A stretch of DNA of 64,000 nt, from contig NZ_CP021645.1 in NCBI RefSeq assembly GCF_006384975.1, positions 3,314,001 to 3,378,000 on the forward strand. Direction: 5' to 3'. Shown here piece after piece: positions 9,674 through 18,355 of this stretch; within the stretch, counting starts at the first letter, position 1, and the number at the start of each line of letters is the position of its first letter. A program made the position numbers and the translations under genes. Origin of the DNA: Pseudomonas oryzihabitans (GTDB lineage Bacteria > Pseudomonadota > Gammaproteobacteria > Pseudomonadales > Pseudomonadaceae). The notes below the pieces were generated by a model. The model ran no database searches. It was not told where the DNA came from and saw nothing but the letters and a program-made list of their open reading frames with translations.

Positions 9674-9702
9674 GAAAATCACCAGAGCGGAGTGCGATTT
9701 TG
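9674..9702. promoter_or_regulatory. candidate XylR operator between xylA and xylR
   Basis: GTGAAAATCAC at about 9672-9682 faces GTGCGATTTTGC at about 9692-9703, so AAAATC/GATTTT form inverted half-sites 15 bases apart. It lies in the divergent xylA-xylR promoter region. E. coli XylR is known to bind AT-rich half-sites in the same context. Assignment is by position and symmetry only. Confidence 0.4.
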
Positions 9703-9771
9703 CCGCTTGAGCGGTGCCGGCCAGGGTCGTAGTCTGATATCTCTCTTCGTGCGTTCCGCCGGAAGCCCGCC

Positions 9772-11025
9772 ATGCCCAGCCAGCCGCCCGTTCATCGTGT
9801 CGCCCTGCTGTTCAACGGCAGCAAGATCTATGACCGCGGCATCCTCGCGGGCATCGGCAACTACCTGAGCGGCACCCGGGCACGCTGGGACCTGTTTCTC
9901 GAAGAGGATTTCCTCTGCCGCCTCAAGGGCATCGAGCGCTGGCAGGGCGATGGCATCATCGCCGACTTCGACGACCCTGCGGTAAGCGACGCCCTGGCCA
10001 ACAGCGCGCTGCCGGTAATCGCGGTGGGCGGCTCCTATGCGGAGGCGGCCAACTACCCGCCGGGCATTCCCTATGTGGCCACCGACAATGCCGCCCTGGT
10101 GCGCTTGGCCTATGACCATCTGATCGAGTCGGGGCTGACCCGCTTCGCCTGTTTCAGCCTTCCAGCCGCCGACACCAATCGCTGGGCCGGCGAACGCGAG
10201 GCCGCCTTCGCCGCCCTGCTCCGCCGCGACGGCCTGCCCGTGGAGATCTATCGCGGGCTGGAGACCAGCGCGCCGCTGTGGGACACCGCCGTGGAACAGC
10301 TGATCGCCTGGCTGCACGGCCTGCCCAAACCGGTGGGCATCCTCGCCGTCACCGACGCCCGGGCGCGGCAACTCTTGCAGGCCTGCCTCACCGCCGGCAT
10401 TTCGGTGCCGGAACAGGTGGCGTTGATCGGCATCGACAACGATCCCCTGGCCCGCACCCTGACCCGGGTGCCCCTGAGTTCGGTGATCCAGGGTACCGAA
10501 GCCATAGGGCGCGAGGCAGCGCGGCTGTTGCACCAGCGGCTGCATGGTGTGGAGCTGGGCGCGCCGCGGGTGCTGATCCCGCCGGAAGGCATCAATGTCC
10601 AGGCGTCCAGCCGGCACCAGGCGGTGCGTCATCCGCAGGTGATGCGCGCCCTGCATTTCATCCGCCAATACGCCTGCCAGGGCATCAAGACCGCCCAGGT
10701 GGCCAGCTACGTGGGCATCTCCCGTTCGGCGCTGGAGACTTCCTTCCGCCGCGAGCTGGGCCGCAGCCTGCACGACGAGATCCTTGGCTTCAAACTGGCC
10801 GCGGCGGCCCAGGCCCTGCAGGAAGGCGCGCCGAGCCTTGCGGACGTCGCCCGCCGTTGCGGCTTCACCTCGGCGCAGTACCTGCACGCGGTGTTCCGTC
10901 GTGAATTCGGCTGCACGCCGCGGCAATACCAGTCGAATCCCAGGCCCCTGGCGAGCGCCCATGAAAAAGCCCGTCCGGAGACGGGCTTTCAGGCAGCGAC
11001 CGTGGCTTATTTACCGACGGTCTGA
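9772..11025 (+). CDS. xylR: xylose operon activator XylR (AraC family)
   Basis: 417 residues. The N-terminal part (about 8-280) is a LacI/PBP-like sugar-binding domain ([21 protein letters not shown]). The C-terminal 100 residues form an AraC double helix-turn-helix ([20 protein letters not shown], then [20 protein letters not shown]). This is the architecture of E. coli XylR (392 residues). It should bind xylose and activate xylAFGH. The ATG follows GGAAG. The chain carries an extra tail of about 22 residues after the usual end. That tail runs through the dps terminator hairpin and ends 19 bases inside dps. Confidence 0.92.
   Translation: MPSQPPVHRVALLFNGSKIYDRGILAGIGNYLSGTRARWDLFLEEDFLCRLKGIERWQGDGIIADFDDPAVSDALANSALPVIAVGGSYAEAANYPPGIPYVATDNAALVRLAYDHLIESGLTRFACFSLPAADTNRWAGEREAAFAALLRRDGLPVEIYRGLETSAPLWDTAVEQLIAWLHGLPKPVGILAVTDARARQLLQACLTAGISVPEQVALIGIDNDPLARTLTRVPLSSVIQGTEAIGREAARLLHQRLHGVELGAPRVLIPPEGINVQASSRHQAVRHPQVMRALHFIRQYACQGIKTAQVASYVGISRSALETSFRRELGRSLHDEILGFKLAAAAQALQEGAPSLADVARRCGFTSAQYLHAVFRREFGCTPRQYQSNPRPLASAHEKARPETGFQAATVAYLPTV
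10964..10989 (-). terminator. rho-independent terminator of dps, inside the xylR 3' end
   Basis: AAAGCCCGTC (10966-10975) pairs with GACGGGCTTT (10980-10989) around a 4-base loop. Read on the minus strand, the stem is followed by a run of T residues, 17 bases after the dps stop. The hairpin sits within the last codons of xylR on the other strand. Confidence 0.85.
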
Positions 11026-11537
11026 CCCAGGAACCAGGCACGCTCTTCGGCTTGGTCGATCCACTCTTCCAGCAGGCTGGTGGTGGAGACGTCGTTGGCG
11101 TCGTCGGTCAGGGTGTGGGTGGTGCGCATGTAGGCGGCCAGCGACTGGTTGTCGTCATGCAGCTCGGTCAGCATCTGGTCGGCCGACAGGTCGGTGGCGT
11201 CGCTGCTGGCCAGGCGCTTGAGCTGCACCATCTGCTCCAGGGAGCGTACGGTGGGCTGGCCGATCTTGCGCGCGCGCTCGGCGATCAGGTCGGTGATGCC
11301 ATACAGCTGGGTGGCTTGTTCTTCCAGCAGCAGGTGGTAGTCGCGGAAATGCGAGCCCTTCATGTGCCAGTGGTAGTTCTTGGTCTTGATGTACAGCGCG
11401 AAGACATCGGACAGCAGCACGGCCAGGGCTTCGCCTACCGCCTGCTGGTTTTGCAGGGTGGCGTCCTCGCCCTGATGGGCCTTCTGCTTGACGCTGGAAA
11501 CGGTCTTCAGTTCTTGCTTGGCATTGGCAACGGCCAT
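11007..11537 (-). CDS. dps: Dps-family DNA-protection ferritin
   Basis: 176 residues from ATG 11537, preceded by AGGAG. The ferroxidase-site motif KTKNYHWHMKGSHFRDYHLLLEEQ (about residues 52-75, broken here as KNYHWHMKGSHF and DYHLLLEEQ) and the four-helix layout are those of Dps. It stores iron as a mineral using peroxide and binds DNA in stationary phase. It is monocistronic with its own terminator. The coding end overlaps xylR by 19 bases in convergent orientation. Confidence 0.94.
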   Translation of the reverse strand: MAVANAKQELKTVSSVKQKAHQGEDATLQNQQAVGEALAVLLSDVFALYIKTKNYHWHMKGSHFRDYHLLLEEQATQLYGITDLIAERARKIGQPTVRSLEQMVQLKRLASSDATDLSADQMLTELHDDNQSLAAYMRTTHTLTDDANDVSTTSLLEEWIDQAEERAWFLGQTVGK

Positions 11538-11910
11538 GAGAGATCTCCTGTCATTCTGACGTGAGTTGAAGAGGTAGGTCCGCACTCGGCGAACGTCAAC
11601 GTCTGTAGGAATCGACCGCACCGGGCGAAAAAACGTTCATCGAATTTCCATATCGCCACCATGGCCAAGACGAATGGTCGCCAGCGTTGCGATTGCGTTT
11701 CATTGCCCGTCCTAGAGGCTGCGCCGCTCCCTGGCCGTCTCGCTTGTAGCTAACCCTGTAGGTAAAACCGTTTGTCAGTTCCAGCGACAAACCGATGCCG
11801 CTGCCGAACCGTCGCTCGCTCACCTCGGTCACCTAAAAGGCAAGGCACACGAACGGTCGCCAAGAGTTTTCTGTCGGCCACGACAAGGTTCTGCACACAG
11901 GTACAAGCGT
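11538..11910. other. intergenic region, no supported gene
   Basis: About 370 bases between divergent dps and the DUF cassette. A 78-codon frame on the minus strand (11596-11832) has no ribosome site or recognisable family and is not accepted. The interval should hold the promoters of dps and of the rightward cassette. No clear promoter pair was identified. Confidence 0.4.
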
Positions 11911-12624
11911 ATGACGACGCCCACTGATCCCGCCCAGGGACATCCCTCGCAGACCAAGGACGGTTCCGCGGCAGAGGCCCATCTGCACGATTTGAAAGAG
12001 GTCGCCCGGGACACGGTGCAAGACGCCAAGCAAGAAGGCGCCGCGCACTATGAACACTATCGCGACACCGCCGCCGACCAGCTCGGCGCCATCGCCCAGA
12101 GTGCCCAGGCAGCCGCTGACGAACTCGAAGACAAGAACACCCTGGGGCTGGCGCACTATGTCAGCGACATGGCGCAGAGCCTGACCGGTCTGGCCGAGGA
12201 TTTGCGCGGCAAGAGCGCCGAACAGCTGCTGCACCAGGCCGGTACCTTGGCGCGGGACAATCCGGCGCTTTTCCTCACCGGCAGCATCGCCATCGGCTTC
12301 GGCCTATCGCGCTTTCTCAAGGCGTCCAGCCAGGCGGATACCGGCAGTACCGCGCAGCACAGCGGTGCGGACGAGCTGCCCACGCTGACCACCCCCTCGG
12401 TAGCGGCGGAAAACGAATTGGTGGAGCCGGCGGCCGGGGCCGACGTCATCCACACCAACGCCATTCCCAAGGGACCCGACGTCCATACGCCGACCACCAC
12501 ACGTAGCGGCGATCCCATCGGCGGCGCGGCGATCAATCCGGCCCGTAGCGACAGCACCCTCAATACCGGCACCTCATCCAGCCAGTTGGATCGACCCACC
12601 CTGAGCGGAGGCAAGCAGCCATGA
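11911..12624 (+). CDS. unknown helical protein with short membrane segment (stress-type cassette, gene 1)
   Basis: 237 residues. The first 115 are charged and helical (KEVARDTVQDAKQEGAAHYE and similar). A single hydrophobic stretch at about 110-128 (NPALFLTGSIAIGFGLSRFL) is followed by a low-complexity, Thr/Gly/Pro-rich tail. This layout resembles proteins annotated as nutrient-deprivation-induced and the ElaB/YqjD-type membrane-anchored proteins. The exact family was not identified. It starts a tight three-gene unit: its last four bases overlap the start of the holin-like gene. A role in envelope stress is inference. Confidence 0.75.
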   Translation: MTTPTDPAQGHPSQTKDGSAAEAHLHDLKEVARDTVQDAKQEGAAHYEHYRDTAADQLGAIAQSAQAAADELEDKNTLGLAHYVSDMAQSLTGLAEDLRGKSAEQLLHQAGTLARDNPALFLTGSIAIGFGLSRFLKASSQADTGSTAQHSGADELPTLTTPSVAAENELVEPAAGADVIHTNAIPKGPDVHTPTTTRSGDPIGGAAINPARSDSTLNTGTSSSQLDRPTLSGGKQP

Positions 12625-13034
12625 TCAACGAGAATCCCACTCCGCGTCCCAGCGAGGGCGATACCTCGGTGGTCGGCCTGGTCAAGCAGCTGGTCCAGGA
12701 AGTCCCGGCGCTGTTCACCAAGGAACTGGCCCTGGCCAAGGCCGAACTGGGCGAATCCCTGCGCACCACCAAGGCCGGCGTCGCCGGCGTGGCAGCTGGC
12801 GCCATCGTGTTGCTGGCCGGCTTCATCGTGCTGCTCATGGGCGTGGTCTATTTCCTCTCCCAGTACCTCACGCCCTGGGCCGCCGCCCTGCTGGTGGGCG
12901 CCGTGGTCATGGTGATCGGCTTCATCATGCTGCAGTCGGGCAAGAAGCAATTCGAGCCGTCCCACTTCACGCCTGACCGCACCGTCAACAGCCTGCAGAA
13001 GGACAAGGACGCCGTACGGAGAGCCGCACAATGA
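12621..13034 (+). CDS. phage-holin-like / DUF1469 membrane protein (cassette gene 2)
   Basis: 137 residues with a charged helix (VKQLVQEVPALFTKELALAK), then two adjacent membrane helices (about 50-75 and 82-103) and a charged tail. This is the Phage_holin_3_6/DUF1469 pattern, as in E. coli YqjE. The start overlaps the previous stop (ATGA), and its own stop overlaps the next start, so the three proteins are made together. The holin name reflects shape only; nothing here is a phage. Confidence 0.85.
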   Translation: MINENPTPRPSEGDTSVVGLVKQLVQEVPALFTKELALAKAELGESLRTTKAGVAGVAAGAIVLLAGFIVLLMGVVYFLSQYLTPWAAALLVGAVVMVIGFIMLQSGKKQFEPSHFTPDRTVNSLQKDKDAVRRAAQ

Positions 13035-14008
13035 GCATCACCGATCAGATCGACGCGGAGTCCCGCAAGAATCCCGAAGAACTCGAGCGCGAGATCGACC
13101 AGAAGCGCGAGCGCATCGAAGACCTGGTGGGCGCGCTGGAAAGCCGCCTGTCGCCCGGCCAGCTGTTCGACCAGGCGCTCTCCTATACCAAGGGCCACAG
13201 TGGCGAATTCGCCCACAACCTGGGCACTACCCTCAAGGCCAATCCGGTGCCCGCGGTGCTGACCTCGGTCGGCCTGCTGTGGCTGGCACTCGGGCAGAAT
13301 CGCACGCCGGCACCGGCCACGGCGGGCAGTCCGCTGAAGGACAAGCTGGCGGGCGCCCTGGATTCGGTGACCAGCAGCGCAGGCCATACCCGCGACTCAC
13401 TGAACCGGGGCAGTCACGATGTCCGTGACAAGGTGACCGGCCTGGGCGATACCGTCTCGGCCAAGGCCTCGCAGACCGGCGAGCGGCTGAGCGATACCGC
13501 CGCCCAGGCCAAGGACACCCTGACCGACCAGGCGCAGCAACTCAAGGGCAGCTTCGACACCCTGCTGCGCGAACAGCCGCTGGTGGTCGGTGCCCTGGGC
13601 ATCGCCCTCGGCGCCTTGCTCGGCGCCGCGCTGCCGCGGACCCAGACCGAGGATCGCGCCCTCGGCAAGCACAGCGACAAGCTGACCGCCAAGGCCAAGC
13701 AGGTAGCCAGCAGCGGCTACGAGCAAGTCAAGGCGGCTGGACAGGATGTGGCGAAGGAAGCACGCCCGGCCAGCCCTGACAGTGGCAGCCAGCAGGCGGG
13801 TACGGGGACTGCGCCCAGAAACCTGGGCAACGATCCCGATGCCGGGGTCGAGTCCATGGCGGGCTCGCCGAGGGCAGGCACCGGCAGCACACTCGGCGCC
13901 ACCCAGGCAACCACGGGCATGAATGTCGGCCGTACCGCAGCCAACGGTAATACCCCTGGCGCGGTAGGTGACGAGAGTGGCATGGCCACCCCGCCGCGCA
14001 ACTTCTAG
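13031..14008 (+). CDS. DUF3618 membrane protein (cassette gene 3)
   Basis: 325 residues. The N-terminus (KNPEELEREIDQKRERIEDL, then VGALESRLSPGQLFDQ) is the DUF3618 signature. It is followed by a short hydrophobic segment (about 75-92), amphipathic repeats of the apolipoprotein-like type (VRDKVTGLGDTVSAKASQTG and onwards), and a second hydrophobic segment (about 185-202, LVVGALGIALGALLGAAL). The last 90 residues are Gly/Thr/Asn-rich and low-complexity. It overlaps the holin-like gene by four bases. It probably sits in the inner membrane with its two partners. Confidence 0.85.
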   Translation: MSITDQIDAESRKNPEELEREIDQKRERIEDLVGALESRLSPGQLFDQALSYTKGHSGEFAHNLGTTLKANPVPAVLTSVGLLWLALGQNRTPAPATAGSPLKDKLAGALDSVTSSAGHTRDSLNRGSHDVRDKVTGLGDTVSAKASQTGERLSDTAAQAKDTLTDQAQQLKGSFDTLLREQPLVVGALGIALGALLGAALPRTQTEDRALGKHSDKLTAKAKQVASSGYEQVKAAGQDVAKEARPASPDSGSQQAGTGTAPRNLGNDPDAGVESMAGSPRAGTGSTLGATQATTGMNVGRTAANGNTPGAVGDESGMATPPRNF

Positions 14009-14050
14009 CCAGGCGGACCGCCGGGGTCAGCCGCTGACTCCGGCCCATAA

Positions 14051-14088
14051 AGCAAAGGCGCCCGGATTTGCACTAGGGCGCCTTTGCT
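14051..14088. terminator. bidirectional terminator
   Basis: A 13-bp stem, AGCAAAGGCGCCC (14051-14063) with GGGCGCCTTTGCT (14076-14088), and a 12-base loop. It lies between the convergent DUF3618 gene and the 50-aa gene, with weak T-rich sequence on both sides. Confidence 0.75.
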
Positions 14089-14103
14089 TGTTTCAGTGCC
14101 GCC

Positions 14104-14256
14104 TTAGTAACCCGGATCCGGATTCTCCTTGGGTTGCTCGGGTCGCTTGTCGTTCTGCGGACGCTGCTCTTCGCCGCCCTGGTTGAGTTCCTTGTGGGTC
14201 TCGCCGACCTTGCCGGCATTTTCCGGCTTGTGGTCGAGATCTTCGCGCTTGGCCAT
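14104..14256 (-). CDS. 50-residue hydrophilic protein, unknown
   Basis: A complete small frame from ATG 14256 to TAA 14104, preceded by AGGTGAGG. The protein begins MAKREDLDHKPENAGKVG and ends PEQPKENPDPGY. It is very rich in Lys, Glu, Gln, Asn, Pro and Gly, with no hydrophobic core, so it should be disordered, like small stress or hydrophilin-type proteins. It faces the DUF3618 cassette across the shared terminator. Function unknown. Confidence 0.7.
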   Translation of the reverse strand: MAKREDLDHKPENAGKVGETHKELNQGGEEQRPQNDKRPEQPKENPDPGY

Positions 14257-14324
14257 GATCCTCACCTCTTGTGGCTGAGTAGCTTAGGCAACGCGGCGGG
14301 GCCAGGGTGCCCCGGCCGCACCGA

Positions 14325-15305
14325 TCAACGCAGGGGCGGCGCCATGAACTCGGGCCCCACCGGGTCCTTGACGTGTTCGGCGAGGATGGCATCGATGGCC
14401 GTCAGGTCTTCCCTGCTCAGGCGCCAGCCGAAAGCCTCGTCCAGGCCCTGCAACTGCTCGGGCTTGCGCGCCCCCCAGAGGGCGATGGTCGGCCCCTGGT
14501 CGAGAATCCAGCGGATGGCCAGGGCCAGTACCGACTTGCCGTGCCGTTCGCGGGCGAAGGCGGTCAGGGCGTCCACCGCCGCCAGATACTGGGCGAAGCG
14601 CGGCGCCTGGAACTTGGGATCGCCCTGGCGCAGGTCGTCGCCCTCGAAGCGGGTATCGGCGTTCATCCGCCCGGACAGCAGGCCACGGCAGAGGGCGCCA
14701 TAGGCCAGCACCACCAGGCCGTGACGCTGGGCATAGGGCAGCACATCGGCTTCGATGGCGCGCTCGAACAGGTTGTAGGGCGGCTGCACGCTGGAAAGAT
14801 TGGCGAACTGGCGGAAGGCTTCCAACTGCTCGGGCGAGTAGTTGCTCACGCCGATGGCGAGGATCTTGCCCGCCTGTTGCTGCCGCTCCAGTTCGCGGGC
14901 GGTTTCTTCGTGGGGCACCTGGGGATCGGGCCAGTGCACCTGATAGAGATCGATGCGATCAGTACGCAGGCGGCGCAGAGAATCCTCCAGCTCCTGGCGG
15001 ATACGCGCGGCGCTGGCGTTGCGGCGGACCTGCTCGCCCGGCCACTCCAGGGCGACCTTGGTAGCGATCACCGCCTGGTCGCGGATGCCTTCCAGGGCCT
15101 TGCCGACGATCTCCTCGGAGCGGCCGAAGCCGTATACCGGGGCGGTGTCGATGAGGTTGATGCCGCCTTGCACGGCGCCGCGGATGGTCTCGATGGAACG
15201 GGCTTCGTCGGTACCGCCCCACATCCAGCCACCGATGGCCCAGGTACCGAGGCCGATGCGGGAAACGGGGGTATCGATACCCGGGATACGCAGGGTTTCA
15301 CTCAT
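14325..15305 (-). CDS. aldo/keto reductase
   Basis: 326 residues of the AKR TIM barrel. The catalytic tetrad is visible: Asp and Tyr in LIDTAPVYGFGRSEE (about 52-66), Lys in VIATKVALEW (about 84) and His in YQVHWPDPQVP (about 124). The C-terminal NADP-binding segment (ALWGARKPEQLQGL) is present. It reduces carbonyls with NADPH; the substrate is not readable. It is divergent from a LysR gene 111 bases away, which probably regulates it. Confidence 0.9.
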   Translation of the reverse strand: MSETLRIPGIDTPVSRIGLGTWAIGGWMWGGTDEARSIETIRGAVQGGINLIDTAPVYGFGRSEEIVGKALEGIRDQAVIATKVALEWPGEQVRRNASAARIRQELEDSLRRLRTDRIDLYQVHWPDPQVPHEETARELERQQQAGKILAIGVSNYSPEQLEAFRQFANLSSVQPPYNLFERAIEADVLPYAQRHGLVVLAYGALCRGLLSGRMNADTRFEGDDLRQGDPKFQAPRFAQYLAAVDALTAFARERHGKSVLALAIRWILDQGPTIALWGARKPEQLQGLDEAFGWRLSREDLTAIDAILAEHVKDPVGPEFMAPPLR

Positions 15306-15416
15306 AGAATCTCCAGGCGAAGACGCCAGTCGGAAGGGTTAGCCTTGTGAGGCTAATTCAAAAAGCGTTGAATAGGGCTCAACGAACGCTTGACCCTTAT
15401 CGCGCGAGGAGTGCCC

Positions 15417-16331
15417 GTGCCCACCTTGAATCGCGGCGAATTGGCCGACCTCAACGTCTTCGTCGCCCTGGTCCGCCGGCGCAGTTTCCGCCAGGCCGCC
15501 ATCGAGCTAGGCGTCACCACCTCGGCACTGAGCCATGCCCTGCGGCAATTGGAGACGCGCCTGGGGGTCAAGCTGCTCAATCGTACCAGCCGCTCGGTGG
15601 TGCCGACCCTGGCCGGCGCGGCGCTGGCGGAAAAGCTCGAACAGGGCTTCGCCCTCATCGGCGAGGCCCTGGGCGAGCTGGATCTGCACCGCGACGCCCC
15701 GGTGGGCCGGCTGCGCCTGAGCGTACCGCGCGATGCGGCGCGGCTGCTGGTGACCCCCACGCTGCCTCGCCTGCTGGCCGACTACCCGCAGTTGCAACTG
15801 GACATCAGCGTCGAAGACCGCCCGGTGGATATCGTCGCCGACGGCCTCGATGCCGGCATCCGCTACGGCGATACCGTGCCCCAGGACATGGTCGCCCTGC
15901 CACTCACCGACGAACTGCGCTGGGTGGTGGTGGGCGCCCCCGCCTACCTGGCCCGCCACGGGCGCCCGGAGCACCCGGAGGACCTGGCTCGGCATCACTG
16001 CATACGCCTACGCCTGGGCAACGGCGCCCTCTATCGCTGGGAACTGGGCAGCGGCGCCACGACCCGGGTGCTCGACGTGCCGGGCCCGCTCACCGTCAAC
16101 GAGACCGAGACCTCGATCCAGGCCGCCCTGGATGGCCTGGGGTTGGCCTATTGCCTGGAGTGGCGGGTGGCCGAGGAGCTGCGCGACGGCCGCCTGGAAC
16201 AGCTGCTGCCGGCCTGGGCCTCGCCCGGCGCGCCGCTGTGCATCTACTACCCCAGCCGGCGCCAGCCGCCGCCAGGCTTGCGCCAACTGATCGAGGCCCT
16301 GCGCCAGAGCTGGGCGCAGACGAAGCCCTGA
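15417..16331 (+). CDS. LysR-family transcriptional regulator
   Basis: 304 residues from GTG 15417, chosen because GAGGAG ends six bases upstream. Alternative starts at 15390 and 15411 lack a site at the right distance. The HTH is RRSFRQAAIELGVTTSALSH. The effector domain runs from about 92 to 298, and the protein resembles the DsdC/GcvA-like group that regulates oxidoreductases. It is divergent from the aldo/keto reductase, the usual LysR arrangement for controlling a neighbour. Confidence 0.9.
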   Translation: MPTLNRGELADLNVFVALVRRRSFRQAAIELGVTTSALSHALRQLETRLGVKLLNRTSRSVVPTLAGAALAEKLEQGFALIGEALGELDLHRDAPVGRLRLSVPRDAARLLVTPTLPRLLADYPQLQLDISVEDRPVDIVADGLDAGIRYGDTVPQDMVALPLTDELRWVVVGAPAYLARHGRPEHPEDLARHHCIRLRLGNGALYRWELGSGATTRVLDVPGPLTVNETETSIQAALDGLGLAYCLEWRVAEELRDGRLEQLLPAWASPGAPLCIYYPSRRQPPPGLRQLIEALRQSWAQTKP

Positions 16332-16403
16332 GTCGGCGAACCAACCGGCATACGAGCGGGTCCCCTGACGACGCCCGTCGTTTCCGTGACCGAGGAGCCG
16401 CTT

Positions 16404-18137
16404 TTGTCCGACGCCACCGCCGCCCCGTCCGCTCTGCCGCTACCCGTGGAGCGCGAACTCAGTCCCCGCGCCCTGCTCACCGGTGCCCTGCTGGGTATCC
16501 TGCTGACCCCGGCGAACGTCTATGCCGGCCTCAAGATCGGCTGGTCGTTCAATATGTCGATCATCGCCCTGCTGGTGAGCTACGGCCTCTGGCACCGTCT
16601 GGGCCGGCGGCTTGGACAACCGGGTTGGACGCTGCACGAGAGCAATATCAACCAGACCGTGGCCTCGGCGGCGGCGAGCATCGTTTCCGGCGGCCTGGTG
16701 GCGCCCATCCCGGCCTATACCCTGTTGACCGGCCAGGAGCTGCCCACCCTGCCGCTGATGGGCTGGGTATTCGCCGTGAGCTTTCTCGGCATCTGGGTGG
16801 CCTGGTATCTCCGGCCGTTGCTGCTGGCCGATGCCAGCCTGACCTTTCCCGAGGGCCTGGCCACCCTGGAGGCACTGCGCCAGGTCTATGCCAGTGGCGC
16901 CGAGGCCCTGGCCCGGCTGCGGGTACTGCTCGGCGCCCTGGCGCTGTCGGCGATCGTCAAGCTGGTGGACAGCTTCGCCTGGGCGCTGCCACGGGTGGCG
17001 CCCTCGCCGGCCCTGGAGCGATTGACCTTCAGCTTCGATCCCTCCCTGCTGCTGCTCGGCTTCGGCGGCATTATCGGCCTGCGGGTCGGTCTCTCCCTCC
17101 TACTTGGCACCCTGCTGGCCTGGGCGGGGCTGGCGCCCTGGCTGCTGGCCAGCGGGATCGCCCAACTGCCTGCGGATGCCAGCGGCCCGCAGTACGGGGT
17201 GCTGGTGCAATGGCTGCTGTGGCCGGGGGTGAGCCTGATGGTCAGCGCCACCCTGGCCTCGCTGGCAGTGCGCCTGGCTACCCTGCCGCGCGGTGAACGT
17301 CACCGCCAGGGCTGGCGGCGGCCACGCGTCTGGCCGCTGATCCTGCTGCTGGTGGCGAGCCTGCTGGTGGTGCTGCTGCAGGTCCGCCTGTTCGGGATCG
17401 ATCCCTGGCTCGCCCTGGTGGCCATCCCCCTGGCGATCTTTCTCGCCGCCATGGCCGCGCGGGTGGTGGGCGCTACCGGCATCCCGCCCATCGGCGCCAT
17501 CGGCCAGCTCTCGCAACTGACCTTCGGCCTGGCCGCGCCGGGCCAGGTCAACATCAACCTGATGGGCGCCAATACCGCCGGCGGCGCGGCCGGCCAGAGC
17601 ACCGACCTGATGAACGACTTCAAAGTCGGCAAGGCCATCGGCGCCACCCCGGCCAAGCAGGTGGTCGCCCAATGCCTGGGCATCGCCCTGGGCGCGGTGG
17701 CCGGGGTGCTCACCTACCGGCTGCTGATTCCCGATCCCCAGGCGCTCTTGCTCAGCGCCGCTTGGCCGGCCCCGGCGGTGGCCCAGTGGAAGGCGGTGGC
17801 GGAAACCCTGACCCAAGGTCTGGGCGCGCTGGACGCGGCGATGCGCCTGGGCATCCTCTGCGGCGCCCTGGCCGGCCTGCTGCTGGGCCTGGCCGAGGCG
17901 CTGCTGGCCCCGCGCCGGGCACTCTGGCTGCCCAGTTCGGCGGCGCTGGGGCTGGCGTTCATCCTGCCGGCGTCGGTGTCCCTGATGATGACCCTGGGCG
18001 CCCTGCTCACGGCCCTGGTGCGCTGGCGCCGGCCACGCCTGGCCGAGCGCTTCGCCCTGGCCGCTGCCGCCGGGCTGATCGCCGGGGAAAGTCTGGCCGG
18101 GGTCGGGGCTGCCTTCTGGCAAATGCTCAATTCTTGA
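16404..18137 (+). CDS. OPT-family transporter
   Basis: 577 residues from TTG 16404, preceded by GAGGAG at six bases. The in-frame GTG at 16386 has no ribosome site and is less likely. About 14-16 hydrophobic segments fill the length. Conserved OPT-family features are an early LTPANVYAGLKIGWSFNMSI segment and the central MGANTAGGAAGQSTDLMNDF segment. The family imports oligopeptides or metal chelates; the substrate is unknown here. The stop lies inside a small hairpin (18125-18139). Confidence 0.88.
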   Translation: MSDATAAPSALPLPVERELSPRALLTGALLGILLTPANVYAGLKIGWSFNMSIIALLVSYGLWHRLGRRLGQPGWTLHESNINQTVASAAASIVSGGLVAPIPAYTLLTGQELPTLPLMGWVFAVSFLGIWVAWYLRPLLLADASLTFPEGLATLEALRQVYASGAEALARLRVLLGALALSAIVKLVDSFAWALPRVAPSPALERLTFSFDPSLLLLGFGGIIGLRVGLSLLLGTLLAWAGLAPWLLASGIAQLPADASGPQYGVLVQWLLWPGVSLMVSATLASLAVRLATLPRGERHRQGWRRPRVWPLILLLVASLLVVLLQVRLFGIDPWLALVAIPLAIFLAAMAARVVGATGIPPIGAIGQLSQLTFGLAAPGQVNINLMGANTAGGAAGQSTDLMNDFKVGKAIGATPAKQVVAQCLGIALGAVAGVLTYRLLIPDPQALLLSAAWPAPAVAQWKAVAETLTQGLGALDAAMRLGILCGALAGLLLGLAEALLAPRRALWLPSSAALGLAFILPASVSLMMTLGALLTALVRWRRPRLAERFALAAAAGLIAGESLAGVGAAFWQMLNS

Positions 18138-18148
18138 GCTGCGACATC

Positions 18149-18163
18149 TTGTCAACTGGACAA
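18149..18163. promoter_or_regulatory. TTGTC-N5-GACAA palindrome upstream of citrate-type transporter
   Basis: TTGTC (18149-18153) and GACAA (18159-18163) are perfect inverted arms with a 5-base spacer. They lie in the AT-rich 218-base interval before the MFS gene at 18356. The shape suits a GntR-family operator, but no such regulator gene is adjacent. Confidence 0.3.
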
Positions 18164-18355
18164 TAATTTCCAGACGTAATGACGCGAACCTTTCATCAAC
18201 CTTTCAAATCCAGTAATTTCGCGGGTTTTGGTCCGAATCAGCTTGCCAGCACAGTTTTGCAACACATAAGGTTACAAATAGTGCGACCCACCCATAGAGG
18301 TCTGGGCGCCTTGCGCGAGCTGTCTCCATAACAAACCCAATCCGAGCTAGCACTG

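Noticed and set aside
11596..11832. 78-codon frame between dps and the DUF cassette
   Set aside because: No ribosome site and no family resemblance; left as intergenic.
12621..13034. Reading the holin-like gene as a prophage marker
   Set aside because: It sits in a conserved three-gene membrane cassette with no phage structural, integrase or lysis genes nearby.
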